In this document: positions 10,971 to 23,700 of the stretch, piece after piece
Numbering within the stretch: position 1 is the stretch's first letter
How the letters are laid out: each line of letters opens with the position of its first letter
Origin: Vanilla planifolia
Lineage: Eukaryota; Streptophyta; Magnoliopsida; Asparagales; Orchidaceae
DNA: 64,000 nt
Reading direction: 5' to 3'
NCBI GenBank assembly: GCA_023846275.1
Contig: CM043875.1
Coordinates: 23,936,593 to 24,000,592, forward strand
The notes under the pieces: generated by a model
The model's database searches: none
What the model was told of the DNA's origin: nothing
What the model saw: only the letters and a program-made list of their open reading frames with translations
Program-made: the position numbers and the translations under genes

Positions 10971-12539
10971 TATAAGTATATCATATCATGTCTATCTCAT
11001 AATAAATCACATTTATAAGCTATTAGATCATGCAGTAAGTAGCTCAACATATATCATATTCATACCATAGTGAATCTTATCTCTAGTTGTTAGATCATAT
11101 AACAAACAACTCATCGCATATCATGTGTAGTCTGATGTTGATGATATCATATCATAGCACATCATCTTATCTCCATTGTAGAGTATAACAACTAGAGTTA
11201 ATATAATTAAACAAAAATCATCATTCTCATCTTTACTCATTTTAGCCACAACATATCCATGATACATCAATACCATCATCGATAGAATAATCATAATAAA
11301 ACTCATATAACTTATATCATATTAGATATTTATGTAGTCTCATGTCACAAGTATTTATCTTTTTTTATTCTTTTTAATTCTCATTTGTTGTCTACTTTTT
11401 TTATTCTCTTTTTTATTTATTTTCTATATTTCACATCACTAGCTTCACTAAATCAATAAATAATTTTCTATTTTTTATTTCCATTATACAACATGCCATG
11501 ATAATGTAGAATATTATGTAAAAGAAGTTAATATGCAATTATACTAAATGCTAAATAATTATAACATAATATTATACTTATATTATAATTATTTAAAATT
11601 TACCTATATATTCTCATTGAAAAAATTATTGTATTAACTTCTCTTTTATTTTGACTTCTTGTAAATGAATAATTAAGTACTTAATTAAAAATAACTACTA
11701 TTCTGTTATTAATCAATACTAATTCAAACAATATTCATAAATCTATAAATTCAATGCTACCTACTTAAGCTTTATTTTCTATTCAATTGAGTGATTCTAC
11801 TAACAACATTTTATTGTTTTGTAGAAAAAACTTCATGTTTCCTTCTTTTATGATAAAATATTTATAATATTACTTAACAACTTTTAAACATTACCTAATT
11901 CCTTTTCATGTGTATCGAAGGTAAATAAATACATAATAACTCATTGATTTTCCCTTTCTTATATTAGAAATTACAAACACAACACTCGACAATAGTTGCC
12001 AGGGGTCAAATTTGCAAAAACAATATTTTCCCATCTTAATTTGGATGTAAAAAGCTAAAAATCAATTCCTTTCAATTACTTCTAAAGCAATAGGATGAAA
12101 TTAAGTGAGAAATCAAAGTTAATCATTATTTTTTCACTTTTCTGTGACTGCTTACGACTATTATCTTCTTGTCGAATCGAAGGGGAAGAAATTAAGGTTT
12201 CCTATTCTTTTTTTGCTTATTATATTATTTTTTTATTAATTATTTGATTCATAATTTATATATTATTAATAATTTTTTATAAATTTTTATTAAATCCAAA
12301 CAAACTCTAAATGTGACATAACAAATGTTGATGGCTCTTCTCGTCGAGCTCAATCAAATAGTATATTCATTTTTCAAATTTAATATATTTGATAAATATA
12401 TTTTTAATGAGAAAATACTGAAAACTATTATTTTAATTAACTTTATTAAAATCAAAATCTTAATTCCCTTCATCAAATCACTTGGCACTTATTAAAAAAT
12501 ATATATAAATCAGGTTGTAACACAACCTACACTCTACAT
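10971..12539. other. AT-rich intergenic DNA, nothing recognised
   Basis: AT-rich sequence with repeated CATATCAT-type words near 10920-11310. No coding signal, RNA gene or defined repeat was recognised. Confidence 0.4.
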
Positions 12540-12868
12540 ACATTGCTCAATCTAATTTTATTAAAGAATGATTGTACACATATAATTGGGTTAATCATAC
12601 CACAAAACACTCAATAATGCTAAACATTAATACTGACTACTCTAGTAAATGAAGTGCACACTTTGCACGATAGTTGTATTGTACTCTTACAAACATTGTA
12701 ATCATGCATATAATTTATAATCACCCCATGGCTAATTATTCATACGATTTCATGTGATGGCTAGTTGCATTATACAAAGTTGAACTCGTACAAGTAATAT
12801 TAACACTCTCAATTTAATCGCTTTTCACTTCCAACTTAATTGGGTAATGATAAATGATGTAACTTATA
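12540..12868. repeat. direct repeat family R2, copy 2 (LTR-like)
   Basis: The partner of 9424-9762. It carries the same order of landmarks: CTCTAGTAAATGAAG, AATCATGCATATAATTTA, ATGTGATGGCTAGTTGC and GTAATGATAAATGATG. Confidence 0.5.
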
Positions 12869-13620
12869 AAATTTGTAATATTATAATGCATATATGTATG
12901 TACATATATATGTATGTAGATAAATATTAACTTATATTAAATGTACGTCTTAAGATTAGAACAATATAAGTGAAAAAAATGATTTTTAAATATTTAATCA
13001 TCCTAATGCTTATTACAAATTATTATAGATTTAATATTCTATTACTGATAAAGACACCTCAAAATATGTCTTCAAGAGTTACTAGAGCTTGTGTTTCTTA
13101 TATTGCTAGTAATAGTTTACACAAAAATACTTTCGTCAAGCACTTTAAGTTAATTGATCAATATCTCAACATGATTGGTTAATGTGCCCTTAAGATGAAT
13201 TATCTAAAAATATTTAAAAAAATATTAATAAGAACAACACAATAGTTTTGTTGTCACCAAACATGTGATGTAATGATCTAAATTATAATGCTCATTAATC
13301 TTTATACTTACAAAAGCATTTGTTTTTTATGATGTTATAGTTTTTGTCCATTTACTTCAACTATTATTTATATATTATGTAATATTTTGATTTATAGTTA
13401 ATGATGTTAATGTATAAAATTAAGTCATATTTAGCATTTGTTTGATAAAAATTTTATGAAAATATCATTTTGTTTTTAATTTTTAAGACATAAAAATAGT
13501 ATGTACTCACTATCATAACTTTTAAATTTTTTATATAAAATTTCATTTTAAATTTATTTTAAGATATATTCTTAAAAGCTAATACTAAAAAAAAAAAGTA
13601 CCAATTATATTGTACTGTTG
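12869..13620. other. AT-rich intergenic DNA upstream of the RCC1 gene
   Basis: AT-rich sequence with no recognisable gene; the open frame at 12970-13182 looks random. Base composition changes sharply to GC-rich at about 13620, where the 5' UTR and promoter of the RCC1 gene begin. A TATA-like ATTATATTG lies near 13606, but no transcription start can be fixed. Confidence 0.4.
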
Positions 13621-13722
13621 TGCTTCCGACCTTTTTAGTGTCGCTGTGGAGTCCAATAGCCGGATTGCCGGCCCCAATTTTCTACCTTCTCACTTCCTCG
13701 TCCTGCGGCAGTGCACTCAGCC

Positions 13723-16700
13723 ATGGCCGTTTCTGAGCCCTCCTCCGAGTCAGTGATCCTTGCGTGGTATTGCTCTTACTCCTGCAAGTCCTCTTTCTTG
13801 TTTGTTTATTTCAACTGCAGTGCCGATGAAGTCCTTGTGAGTTTGCCTCTGTTAAGTTGGTTTGAGTGATCTCGCAGGGGATCGGGGGAGGATGGGCAGC
13901 TGGGTATGGGAGACTCGCAGGAGGAGGAGTGGGTCTGCAGCGTGAAGGCTCTAGAATCCCAAAGCATTACAGCTGTTGTAGCCGGAAGTCGCAACTCACT
14001 TGCTATCTGCGAGGACGGAAGGGTGCTAACGCTGTGATTCCTTTTCAATACATGCGTCTTTCTCTTTGCATATTCAAGATGGTTGTTCAATTTTTCTAGC
14101 TGTTCCACTTTTGTTTATGGAAAATGACGCAGCTTTCTACGTGGGGATGGAACCAGAGAGGTACTCTTGGCCACCCGCCGGAGTCCAAAACCGAGAGTGC
14201 CCCCAGCCTAGTGAAGGCGCTAGCTGAAGTTAATGTTGTCCAGGTGAATCATGATACTGAATAAACTTAAAAGACGTTCTTTTTGTGTTATTTGACATAT
14301 AGTTGCACCTATCTTGTGTTTAATTTAGTCCTCCGCAGGCAGCCATAGGTGGGTGGCACTGTCTTGCCGTGGATGACCAGGGGAGAGCATATGCCTGGGG
14401 TAATGCCAATACAGATAATAGCTTTTGATCATCCCTTCTATCTTCAATATCTATCTGCCATTACCTTGCTTAATCTAAATTGGGCCTAGCTTGGATGCAG
14501 CAAAAGCTTGAGGAATTCTTTGAGAAATGGAAACCATTTGTGTTTCTTTCTCTTTCTATGTGTAGAGCGCTGAAAATATTATGCCTTCGATTGAATTCTT
14601 GTAGGTGGCAATGAGTATGGGCAGTGTGGGGAGGAGCCAGAGAAGAAAGAAGATGGAAGCAAGGCTCTTAGGAGGGATATTACCATCCCTCAACGGTGTG
14701 CCCCTAAGCTTTCCGTTCGGCAGGTACTATCGAACATTCAACTGGTCATGATTGCAGTCATAAGAAATCAAAGCAAGCTACTCTGATGTTGTCCTTTTTC
14801 TCCCACCTATCTATAAGTAGAAAAATGGCTCTCTGATTTCCCTATAAACCATCAGCCACGTTCAGGAACCTGTTATTGGATGGTTTGTGAGCAGTATCTT
14901 AAATTAATAGTATAATGGATAAAGTTGAAGGGATTGATTCCATGTCTGGGTTGGGCACAAAAGAATAGTTAAAAGCCAAAGGAAGGAGAATAAAAGCATG
15001 AGCAAGAATAAAAAGATCTTTACTCAAGCATCTAACCTTCATAGGAGAGCATATTCCATGTTTATTATAACAAGAGTGAGCAAGCTAGCTTTCAGCCTAG
15101 TGTTCAATGAGAGTGTTAAGATGTGAGACATTCATATTCAATAACAACTTGTATTGATATACAAAATTTAGCACTGATATACAAAGTTATGATTTTAAAC
15201 TGGTAAGTTAGGTTTGTGGATTGATAGGTATTATTGAGGTATTGGATTAAAGTTGGACCCTTATGATGGAACTATCTCATAACAGAGGGTTTTCTTATCA
15301 TAATATGCTATTTTCTTATCCTATATAAAGCAAAATAATTAGTATATCTCAAGTAGACAATTTTACTTTGGTTTTCTTTAATTCTTAAGGAATCTATTTA
15401 TGAAATTTGATTGAGATCCTTATGTGCAACTATCTCATAACAGAGGGTTTTCTTTTTATAATATGCTATTTTCTTATCTGATATAAAATCAAATAATTAG
15501 TATATCTCAAGTAGACAAATTTAATTTACTTTTCTTTGATTCCTAAGGGATCTGTTGATGAAATTTGATTGAGAAAAAGCTAATGTTTCCCAACATCTTT
15601 TGGATTTGAATTTTTTAACACTTCATTTTTTCTGTGCACATTTGATATCAATGACTATGCTGTTTTGTAAATTTTGATACTTATCTTTCAGGTTGCTGCT
15701 GGAGGTACTCATTCTGTGGTATTAACGCAAGAAGGTCATGTGTGGACATGGGGCCAACCGTGGCCTCCTGGAGACATGTGTGTGGCTTCTCTTTTGTAAA
15801 TATGTAGACATTCTCTTGAGAGCTTTGCCTTACATCTATCTTCCCATCCTATATTTTAATGTCACTGATCAATTGCTTTTATACTTGTCTTTGTTATGAT
15901 TATTAAACCTATTTACCTCATGATTGTAGTAAGCAGATTTACATGCCTGTGCGAGTGCAAGGACTCGAACGGGTTAGGCTGATTGCAGTTGGTGCTTTCC
16001 ACAATTTATCACTTCTTGAAGATGGGGTGTTGTGGGCATGGGGAAACAATGAATACGGTCAGCTTGGGACTGGGGACACACAGCCAAGATCACAACCTAT
16101 TCTTGTACAAGGTTTGTCTGGACTAACATTGGTGAGTAATACCTGCACATATCGTTGCTTGTTTTAGCATTCCATACCTTCATTTGGAGTCTTCATTTAC
16201 AGAAAAAGTTGTAACCATCACAACAAAATTATGTGCCACTTCCACAAGCCTTGAATGTTGAGGAATGGCTTTATAGAGATCATATGAGCAGTTAAAACTA
16301 TTTGGTGTTGATTTATTGTATTCAATGCAGATTTTTTCTTGTGGCAACTCATTTAGCAATTTTACCTGAATTATTTGGAGAAGTGTGAACTTAGAGGTTT
16401 GGAAGAGGCAAAAAAAGGCAATGGATTGGTGTAAAAGCAGTGGGATATTTTATTGTCTTACCTTGTCTCTTAATTTTTTGACTACTACATTTGGTTTAGT
16501 TGGTTGCTCATGATGTTATGTTTATTTGATGCCCTTTCTGCTAAGCATAAATATTCATCATAAAACTTTATATTGGGATACACATGAAGAATTATGTCAC
16601 AATAGATATTCTACAAGTTGTGTTGTTTTTTTATAAAAGCAATGGGCTTTTCCAATTAGCCAAGGCTTTTGAGTTGATGGATATCCATGCAATTGTATAA

Positions 16701-19700
16701 TAGGTTCAACTTAGACCCTCAAGTTGCTACTTCCATTTTAGTTTTACTAGGATTAAGTGCTTATTGCAAGTTTTGCTCCCATGGTTTGGTGTTGTCGTGG
16801 TTGGGTAAAAAATTTAAGAGCATGTGAATTCTATGATGCCTTCTTGTGGTTGAGTGAATTCTTGGTATGCATACACTTGATGGATTACAAAGAATAATTG
16901 GAGAGAAATAGATTTCTTGTGAAAGGATTAACATGTGAGGGTGATTGTTGTGGATATTCAACAATAAGGTACGGTGCTCATATAAAAGTGATGGACCTTG
17001 CTTAGTCTTTTGTATTGATGATTATCTATGCACTTGAATAACAAAACGAACCCAAGTTCCAAAGTGGTTTCCCCCTTATCGGTTTGGTCAATGTAGAATC
17101 CTTGAACAAGTCATGAAATAACTAGTAATGTTTAATTCTGGTACTTTCTCTTCACAACTAGAAAGCAGTGGCTTTATAGGCAAAAGACAGGACTTTGGTG
17201 TCCTGCAAACAACAGTGGTTTAATAGGCAAAGGTAAGACTTTGGTTGCCTGCAAGCAGAAACGTCCAAAACTCTGCCTTCAGTTTTTTTCTTGGAATGTT
17301 ATTCTTGGATGCTATTGTGCTACTGTTTAATAGAATGTAAAGGCTTCAGTGTTTTGTTTCTGACTCTACTTCCTATTCTCACCTGATTATACAAATTTGG
17401 TGAGTTGTTTTAACGGATACATTCATCTTAATTCATTGGGAGTTGTCAATGCTGGAGGAAATAAGTTTAAGTAGATTGCCATTTATTCACAAGTGGATGC
17501 ACAAAGTGTGCTTGTAGTTTAACTCCTGCTTGCCTTAAATGGTTGAAACTTGCACATAGATTGAACACAAACGAAGTAGAAAACCGTTCCAATTTGATAA
17601 CTTTTACAATTGGTCTTCAGGTCTGGGAAGGAATATCTTTCACATAATAACAAATAAATTGGTATTGAGAGAACTATGACACTTGTATCAAATGATAGAA
17701 CATTAGGTCTAAACACAGGAATGTTAGTCCTTATGTGTATTGAGTCTGAATCAGCGTGTGCAAGGAAGTACTTTTAGAAAGATTTAGTCATGCTAGTACT
17801 ACTAAAACCGTTGGAATCAACTTATTTTATTCTCTCCCCTATGTGTTCATCTGCTGTAGTTCACAAATAATTAAGGATATTGTCAATATTAGTTAATCAA
17901 TTGGAAATAATCGATTCTGAAGCAGTGGATGGAGATTTTGTCATGAATGACATTTGCTCACTTTTGCTGGGCAGATTTCTGTAATTGTGCTTCAGAGAAT
18001 GAATTATTTCATTTTCTACTTCACTGTTTATGAAAATTAGATCACATTTAGTGATAAAATGTTGAAAAAATGGACTTATTTTTTCTACTTATTTGCCATA
18101 TTGCTTTCCTTCTATATTTTATTAACTGGAATTTGCTTAATCCCCTGCTAAATTCTTCTCTTTTGAAGCTTCTTGCAAATATGTGTTGCTTTCCACATAA
18201 CATTTAGCTATCCTTGATTCATACTTGTCCGCAAACATTAAAACCTTACAGGTTGACATTGCTGCTGGAGGTTGGCATTCAACTGTAATTACAAACAAAG
18301 GAGAGGTATTTCTTTTCTGTTGTTGTATCAGTTCTCCATTATTATAACCTTTTGCCTTTATTAGATAAATGATTAACTTACCCTGTAAGTCAATTTAATT
18401 GAATTTCACTTGTTTTGGTAGCACATAAAATTTCCTTTTAGTTCATTACCATCATTTTTCTTTATAGTTAAGAGGTGGTGTTCAACGTTTCTGAAATGGT
18501 AGGTTTTGCTATTACTTGTTCTAGCAATAGAGAGAAAACAGAAGCAAATAAACTTCGTTTCTCTGGTTCATAAATCACGAGTTCTTGAAATGATTTTCTT
18601 CCATCTTTTTTGGTGCAAGTGAATGATCTCGAGACTTTCCTCAAATACCTTGTAATGGAGAATGTCTAATGTTGAAGACACTATGCATGAGCTTGTCTTC
18701 CACATGTGTGCCATGCTACGTGTGCCTCTTGGTATCATTACCATAAAAGATTTGCATTCAAATAGTGTAAAACAGGTCAATAAAACTTGAATGCTTATAA
18801 AGATATTTGATTGCTTTTAAGTTTGCAATCCTTGAAATATGTTTTCATCTTATGAACATCCCGATGCGTTGCTTTTATTGTTTTGTTGAGGTGAGTTTAA
18901 GGTGAAATGTACTGCACAAATCATTTAAGGCATTTCTTGTGATATATTTCAATTCCCTTATGTTTGCCATAGGTATATGCATGGGGAAGAGGGGAGCATG
19001 GAAGGCTTGGATTTGGGGATGACAAAAGTAGCAAAATGGTACCACAGAAGGTTCAACTGCTTGCTGGGGAAGATATCATTCAAGTGAGTTCATTACTTGG
19101 TTAAGCTTGCATCTCTTTGTCTAGTTATATTCATTTTGGTCATGTTAGGTTTCATGCGGAGGAACACACTCTGTTGCTTTGACACGCGATGGGAGAATGT
19201 TTTCAGTGAGTTCTTTTATCCTGTCTCCAATTAGGGTTTTTTTTTTTACAACAATTTTCTAGGTTATGATGCATGGTGCCTTGGATTCTTAAAGACTATG
19301 ATAACATCCTTTTGCTAGGTCTAACCAAACTTTTCAAAAGTTAATCCTTTTTAAATTGAAAAACATTAAAATGTTAATAAATAATTTTTATCAAAATTTT
19401 ATTTTTATTTATATAAAATTTCTTTGTTGCTTTTCAAAAAATGTTTAGATTTTTCTAATCATATTTTGAAAAACATTTTTTTAACCTAGAAAAAAGAAAA
19501 TATGAAAAGAATGAAACTTTCATTTTTGTAAAATAATATTATAAAATAAAATATAATATTTATTTCATAATATTAATTATTTCATTGAACTTTTTATCAA
19601 CACTTGCATAATTTCTTTCATAGTTTAATAATATTATTTTGGTCTAATATTCCGTGAAACAAATCTTTAGTTGATCAATCTTTGTGCAACATTTGGCTTA

Positions 19701-20017
19701 ATTTGCTTGCTACTTAAAGAGTGAAGCTTAAGGTTTCTTTTATTCTTGTTGTTTACAAATGAAGGAATCAAAACAACTTCTCATCCTAAACGATTTCTGT
19801 TTTGTGGCCTTAGTATGGGCGAGGTGACCATGGTCGATTGGGATATGGCCGTAAGGTTACTACTGGTCACCCAATGGAAGTACCCATAAACCTGCAACCT
19901 CCCAAGACAAGTTACGGCCGTCACGGGCGGTGGCTCGCGAAGCTGGTTGCCTGTGGTGGACGCCACACCCTGGCCATTGCGACATTGGACGATGACAGGC
20001 TGAAGCAAGCAACCTAA
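13723..20017 (+). CDS. RCC1-repeat family protein, complete, 11 exons, 397 residues
   Basis: A seven-bladed RCC1-type beta-propeller protein. Exons: 13723-13766, 13878-14022, 14133-14243, 14339-14399, 14605-14723, 15692-15777, 15930-16131, 18252-18305, 18973-19083, 19149-19205 and 19814-20017. All introns are GT-AG, and the exons sum to 1194 bases in one frame ending in TAA. The protein begins MAVSEPSSESVILAWGSGED. It shows the repeated RCC1 signatures: GSRNSLAI, WGWNQRGTLGHPP, IGGWHCLAVDDQGRAYAWGG, AAGGTHSVVL, GAFHNLSL, WAWGNNEYGQLGTGD, AAGGWHST, WGRGEHGRLGFGD, SCGGTHSVAL and CGGRHTLAI. Length and repeat order match a conserved plant subfamily of about 396 residues (as I recall, the Arabidopsis At5g16040/At3g02510 type). 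Whether it is a nucleotide-exchange factor like RCC1, or has a UVR8-like role, is not known from sequence. The start is the only in-frame ATG of the GC-rich first exon. Confidence 0.93.
15259..15576. repeat. tandem duplication of about 159 bp inside an RCC1-gene intron
   Basis: Two adjacent units, 15259-15417 and 15418-15576, lie in intron 5. Each runs from CCTTATG through ACTATCTCATAACAGAGGG, AATATGCTATTTTCTTATC and TTAGTATATCTCAAGTAGA to GAAATTTGATTGAGA. They differ by scattered substitutions and small indels. Confidence 0.85.
17166..17259. repeat. 47-bp tandem duplication in RCC1-gene intron 7
   Basis: CAGTGGCTTTATAGGCAAAA at 17166 recurs as CAGTGGTTTAATAGGCAAAG at 17213. Each is followed by a GACTTTGG block and a CCTGCAA block at the same spacing. 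Confidence 0.75.
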
Positions 20018-20781
20018 TGCCATATAATAGCATGAGTCTCTTGCAGAAATAGAAGAAATCAAGTAACTGTGCCCTCTTCTGTTGTAAATTAAACAGTGTT
20101 AGCTTTTGTTATCGTATATTGTATCTTTAAATATTTGGATGAAGTCTATATGCTGTAACTTGCATTGGGTTTTGTTTGTTAAGGAGTTTATGAATTTAAA
20201 AAAGGCATTTGAAGAAGAAATTTTTAGTTGAAAACGTTATGTATAATAAAAAAATAAAAGAACTTTTTGATGTTTTTGAATTTTAAAAGATAATTTTTTT
20301 TGGAAAATTGATTGCTTTCTTCTCAAGATTTTTCTTAATTTTTTCTAATTGCATCCTTCATCATGGATGAAGAAATTCTTCTAGTTGGAACTCTACTCAA
20401 AAGATGAATAAAAGGCTAAGATTAGAGCTCAATCCTGCACAGGTATTTGAAGCAGCAAGCCACCCAAAGTGCTCTACAAAGCCAATTCTTTACCTGATGA
20501 ATTCCAGAAGAGACTTCTTAAGCCAAAGCTTAGAAGAGTACTGATCAAATCCGTGCAATTGCAGCAAAAACAAACCTGTACCAACAATAAGGAAAGCATT
20601 TTGTACCAAATGAATCATTTAAAAATGAAACCAACTTTGGAACTAATAAATGAACTCATTTTTCTACAAGAAAAACACAACTCAAATGTGTTTCCACCGC
20701 ATACAAGAAATATACAAATGCAAAATGTAAACACAAGGGGAAAATGCCCAAGGAATGTACATATAAATATATTGCAGCATG
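20018..20781. other. tail-to-tail intergenic region between the RCC1 gene and FAB1
   Basis: These 764 bases hold the 3' UTRs of the two convergent genes. An AT-rich stretch at about 20090-20350 probably contains both polyadenylation regions, but no single signal is clear. The open frame at 20469-20849 overlaps the FAB1 3' end and shows no recognisable domain, so I do not call it. Confidence 0.5.
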
Positions 20782-23700
20782 CTATGGTTCATGGGAAGCA
20801 CTCAACTGATTGCCTTCACAGAGATCAGTCTGTGAAGTGCTGCTTATGACAGTTGGGGGTGACCACTGATCGGGAACCACAAGGAAATAGGCCGACATCG
20901 CCTTTCTGAACCGCTTCTTGTATTGCTCTGGCGAAATGACTGTCGGAGATACGTTCTTGGGTCCACCAAGGATTCCAGCAGCTTTCACCCAGGTTTCCAG
21001 GTGTTTGTCCCACGTATATTGTCGCATGAAGTCGATGATTCCAAGGATGAGTTCATGCTTCTCTTCGTCAACCCCCACGAGGAGAGAATAATCCATGACA
21101 TCGATGGACTGCAATGGCAAAGGTTTAAGAGAGAAGACAATGGTTTTTATGATGACTGTGTTATAAACCAACATAAAGTCAATAAGCTAAGATTATGTTT
21201 GAGAGTTGAGTTTGGAAAATGTTTATGAGAGTTTTGTTTGTAAAAAACATAGATCCATGATTGCAAGCTATAAATTAACATTATGTGAAAGAACAATTCG
21301 GTTTAGGAAACCATCAGGTTGAAAGTTAAAAGCAGAAAGACTCACAGCTAGAAAAGATGTATCATTCCAAACAGCTCGCTCGAGCAACCGTTTGGCTTTG
21401 TTGCCCACGAATATTGGTGAGGTTGGCATTGTCTCGATTAAGTTCTGATCTAAGAGTACTTTGTTGGTTCCATTACAGTCTGGATTGTAGCGCGACCGTA
21501 AAGATCCCTTGAGGTCGTACAACCTCGTAACATTCCGACCAAACAATAGATTCTCCATAACCAGCACATCCATTCTCAACTCCTTTCCACCTTTCACATG
21601 CTTAATTGTTACCTGGAAACAGAAAGCAATCAGCTTAATCGAAAGATGAACCATGTCAACCAAATTAATTCCATCCATTTGTCTTAAACGGATTTGCCTA
21701 TGGTCACATAATCAAGAAGCAAAACACTTTGAATGCAAAGTAAGGCTAAGAAAAGACTAGCTAATTTTGTCATTCGATCCATAATCATGAATCAAATGTT
21801 TCATTTCATCCAAGGAGAGTCATCTGTTTCTCAATAATGTCTTTGTCATTTGATCCAAAATAGTGATCTGTTAGATAGAAAAAAAATTGACAAACACTGA
21901 TAACTATTTATTCAAATAAAACAAATTGAAGAATATTGATTAAAATTTACTTGCATAAATTCCAATAATTCATGTGAATTTCCTAAATGATCATTAACTT
22001 TTTTTTTGCATGGAATTTAATCTGATTATACCGCTAAATTAAAGAAACAAATCCCAATTCTTTGTAATCATAGAGATAGCCCATATTCATGTTTTTAGAT
22101 TTATACTGAAAATAGACTAAAAAAATGAGATTACCAATCATCTCTCAGAACAGGAGCGCTTTTTATAGTTTTATTCTTTCTTCTTTTCATTAGAAAAAAC
22201 TTAAAAATGGACTGAATCATATTTAAACAATGACAATAAGTGTTAACTCTGCTATGATGGGTCTACAAGAACCCTCCAATTTTAACTCACAAATTATCTA
22301 AACTGACTCTCTTTAAACTGTCATGTAAGCATTCTTTTGAATATATTAATTTATAGTCAAATTTTTTTGAGAATAAACACTCATCCATCTTAACACCCTA
22401 ATCTCAACAACATTCTTTTTATTTGTAACTTGATACTTCATGAAAAAATGCTTCATACAGTACAACATGGTTGGTCTTAATATAATCATATATAACAACT
22501 TCAATTTTAAGTGAGATATCATGAACGCACGACGCAACAAAGGTAATTCTCTATTTCATCCAACCTATTTAGATTCTATCATTAACATTCTCATGAATTC
22601 TACGACATTTGAAAATTTTAAATCTAAAATAAAAAAAATCTTCTTTAACAAGTTATAATTGACATTACAAGACACTATAGGATGATAAGGAAGAACTCAT
22701 AAGATAGCTAATCCATTGGGAAAACCACTTAACATGTAGCAATAATAGTCCAAGCCTATGATTAGGAAGGTCCAAGAAGGTTAGGATGCCCTCCATGACA
22801 CCTTCCATCTAAGAAGAGAATTGTAGGAGTCTCAAATGACATCCCAAGAGAACACACTGACACTCCAAGACAAGGGACATTGCAGCCAAAGGAATTATTA
22901 TCACCAAGAGATCTGTCTACTAGTTGCTAAAGGTACCCACAACATTATTGATATCACTTCTCATGCTCCATGATTAATTTTGCTTGATATGCATCGCTTG
23001 AAGTCCCTCAGAACAACTGGGTTGTTGCAAGTGTAATAACCATCAAGCTAAGAAACCTTTCACAAATAAGTGAGGTGCTTTTGACTGTGATGCATGACGC
23101 TTCCATGCCCATGATTGTTTCGTTCAATGGATCCAACCCTCAGCCAAGTCTTGCTCAAGAACTCCTTGCCAACTCATCTTAAACACCATATTCTCCGAGA
23201 TTTTATGAAGCAGTCGAAAAACAACAGCTGGTTTAAGTGCATTAAAGGGCCACTGAACTTAGCCTTTTCATTCCAATGTCATGCATCGCAAGTGAAATTG
23301 TGTGCAATTTTGGCAAAAACACTATCAACTCAATCCCCATACACCATTGCAATCCCCTTGAAGATGGTGTTCACTTCTATTTCGGTGAAGCATCAATACT
23401 CCACTCAGATGTTACCAACATCCTCCTTGGTTGACGAGGACTCCTCGCCATAATTATTTGAGCTAGCCCATTATTAGGTATTCAACGTCTTTTTTAATTC
23501 ATTTCATCCGAGTCAAGGTTCCAACAATACTCAAAGGCTTCATCTGAGTCAAGGTTCCAACAATACTCAAAGGAGCATGCATGGGTGCCAAGCTAAGTGC
23601 CCATTATACAGTTCTCTTACTCTAAAATTGACATGAATGCTAGGCATGTTGAACATTTCCACAGCATAGAAAGGACACAAAGTGAGGGTGAGGGATTGAA

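Noticed and set aside
13806..14108. Minus-strand open frame of 100 codons and plus-strand 77-codon frame
   Set aside because: Both overlap RCC1-gene exon 2 in other frames. The exon-joined RCC1 frame explains the sequence.
20469..20849. Plus-strand open frame of 126 codons between the RCC1 gene and FAB1
   Set aside because: It has no domain, overlaps the FAB1 last exon antisense and consists of 3' UTR-like AT-rich sequence.
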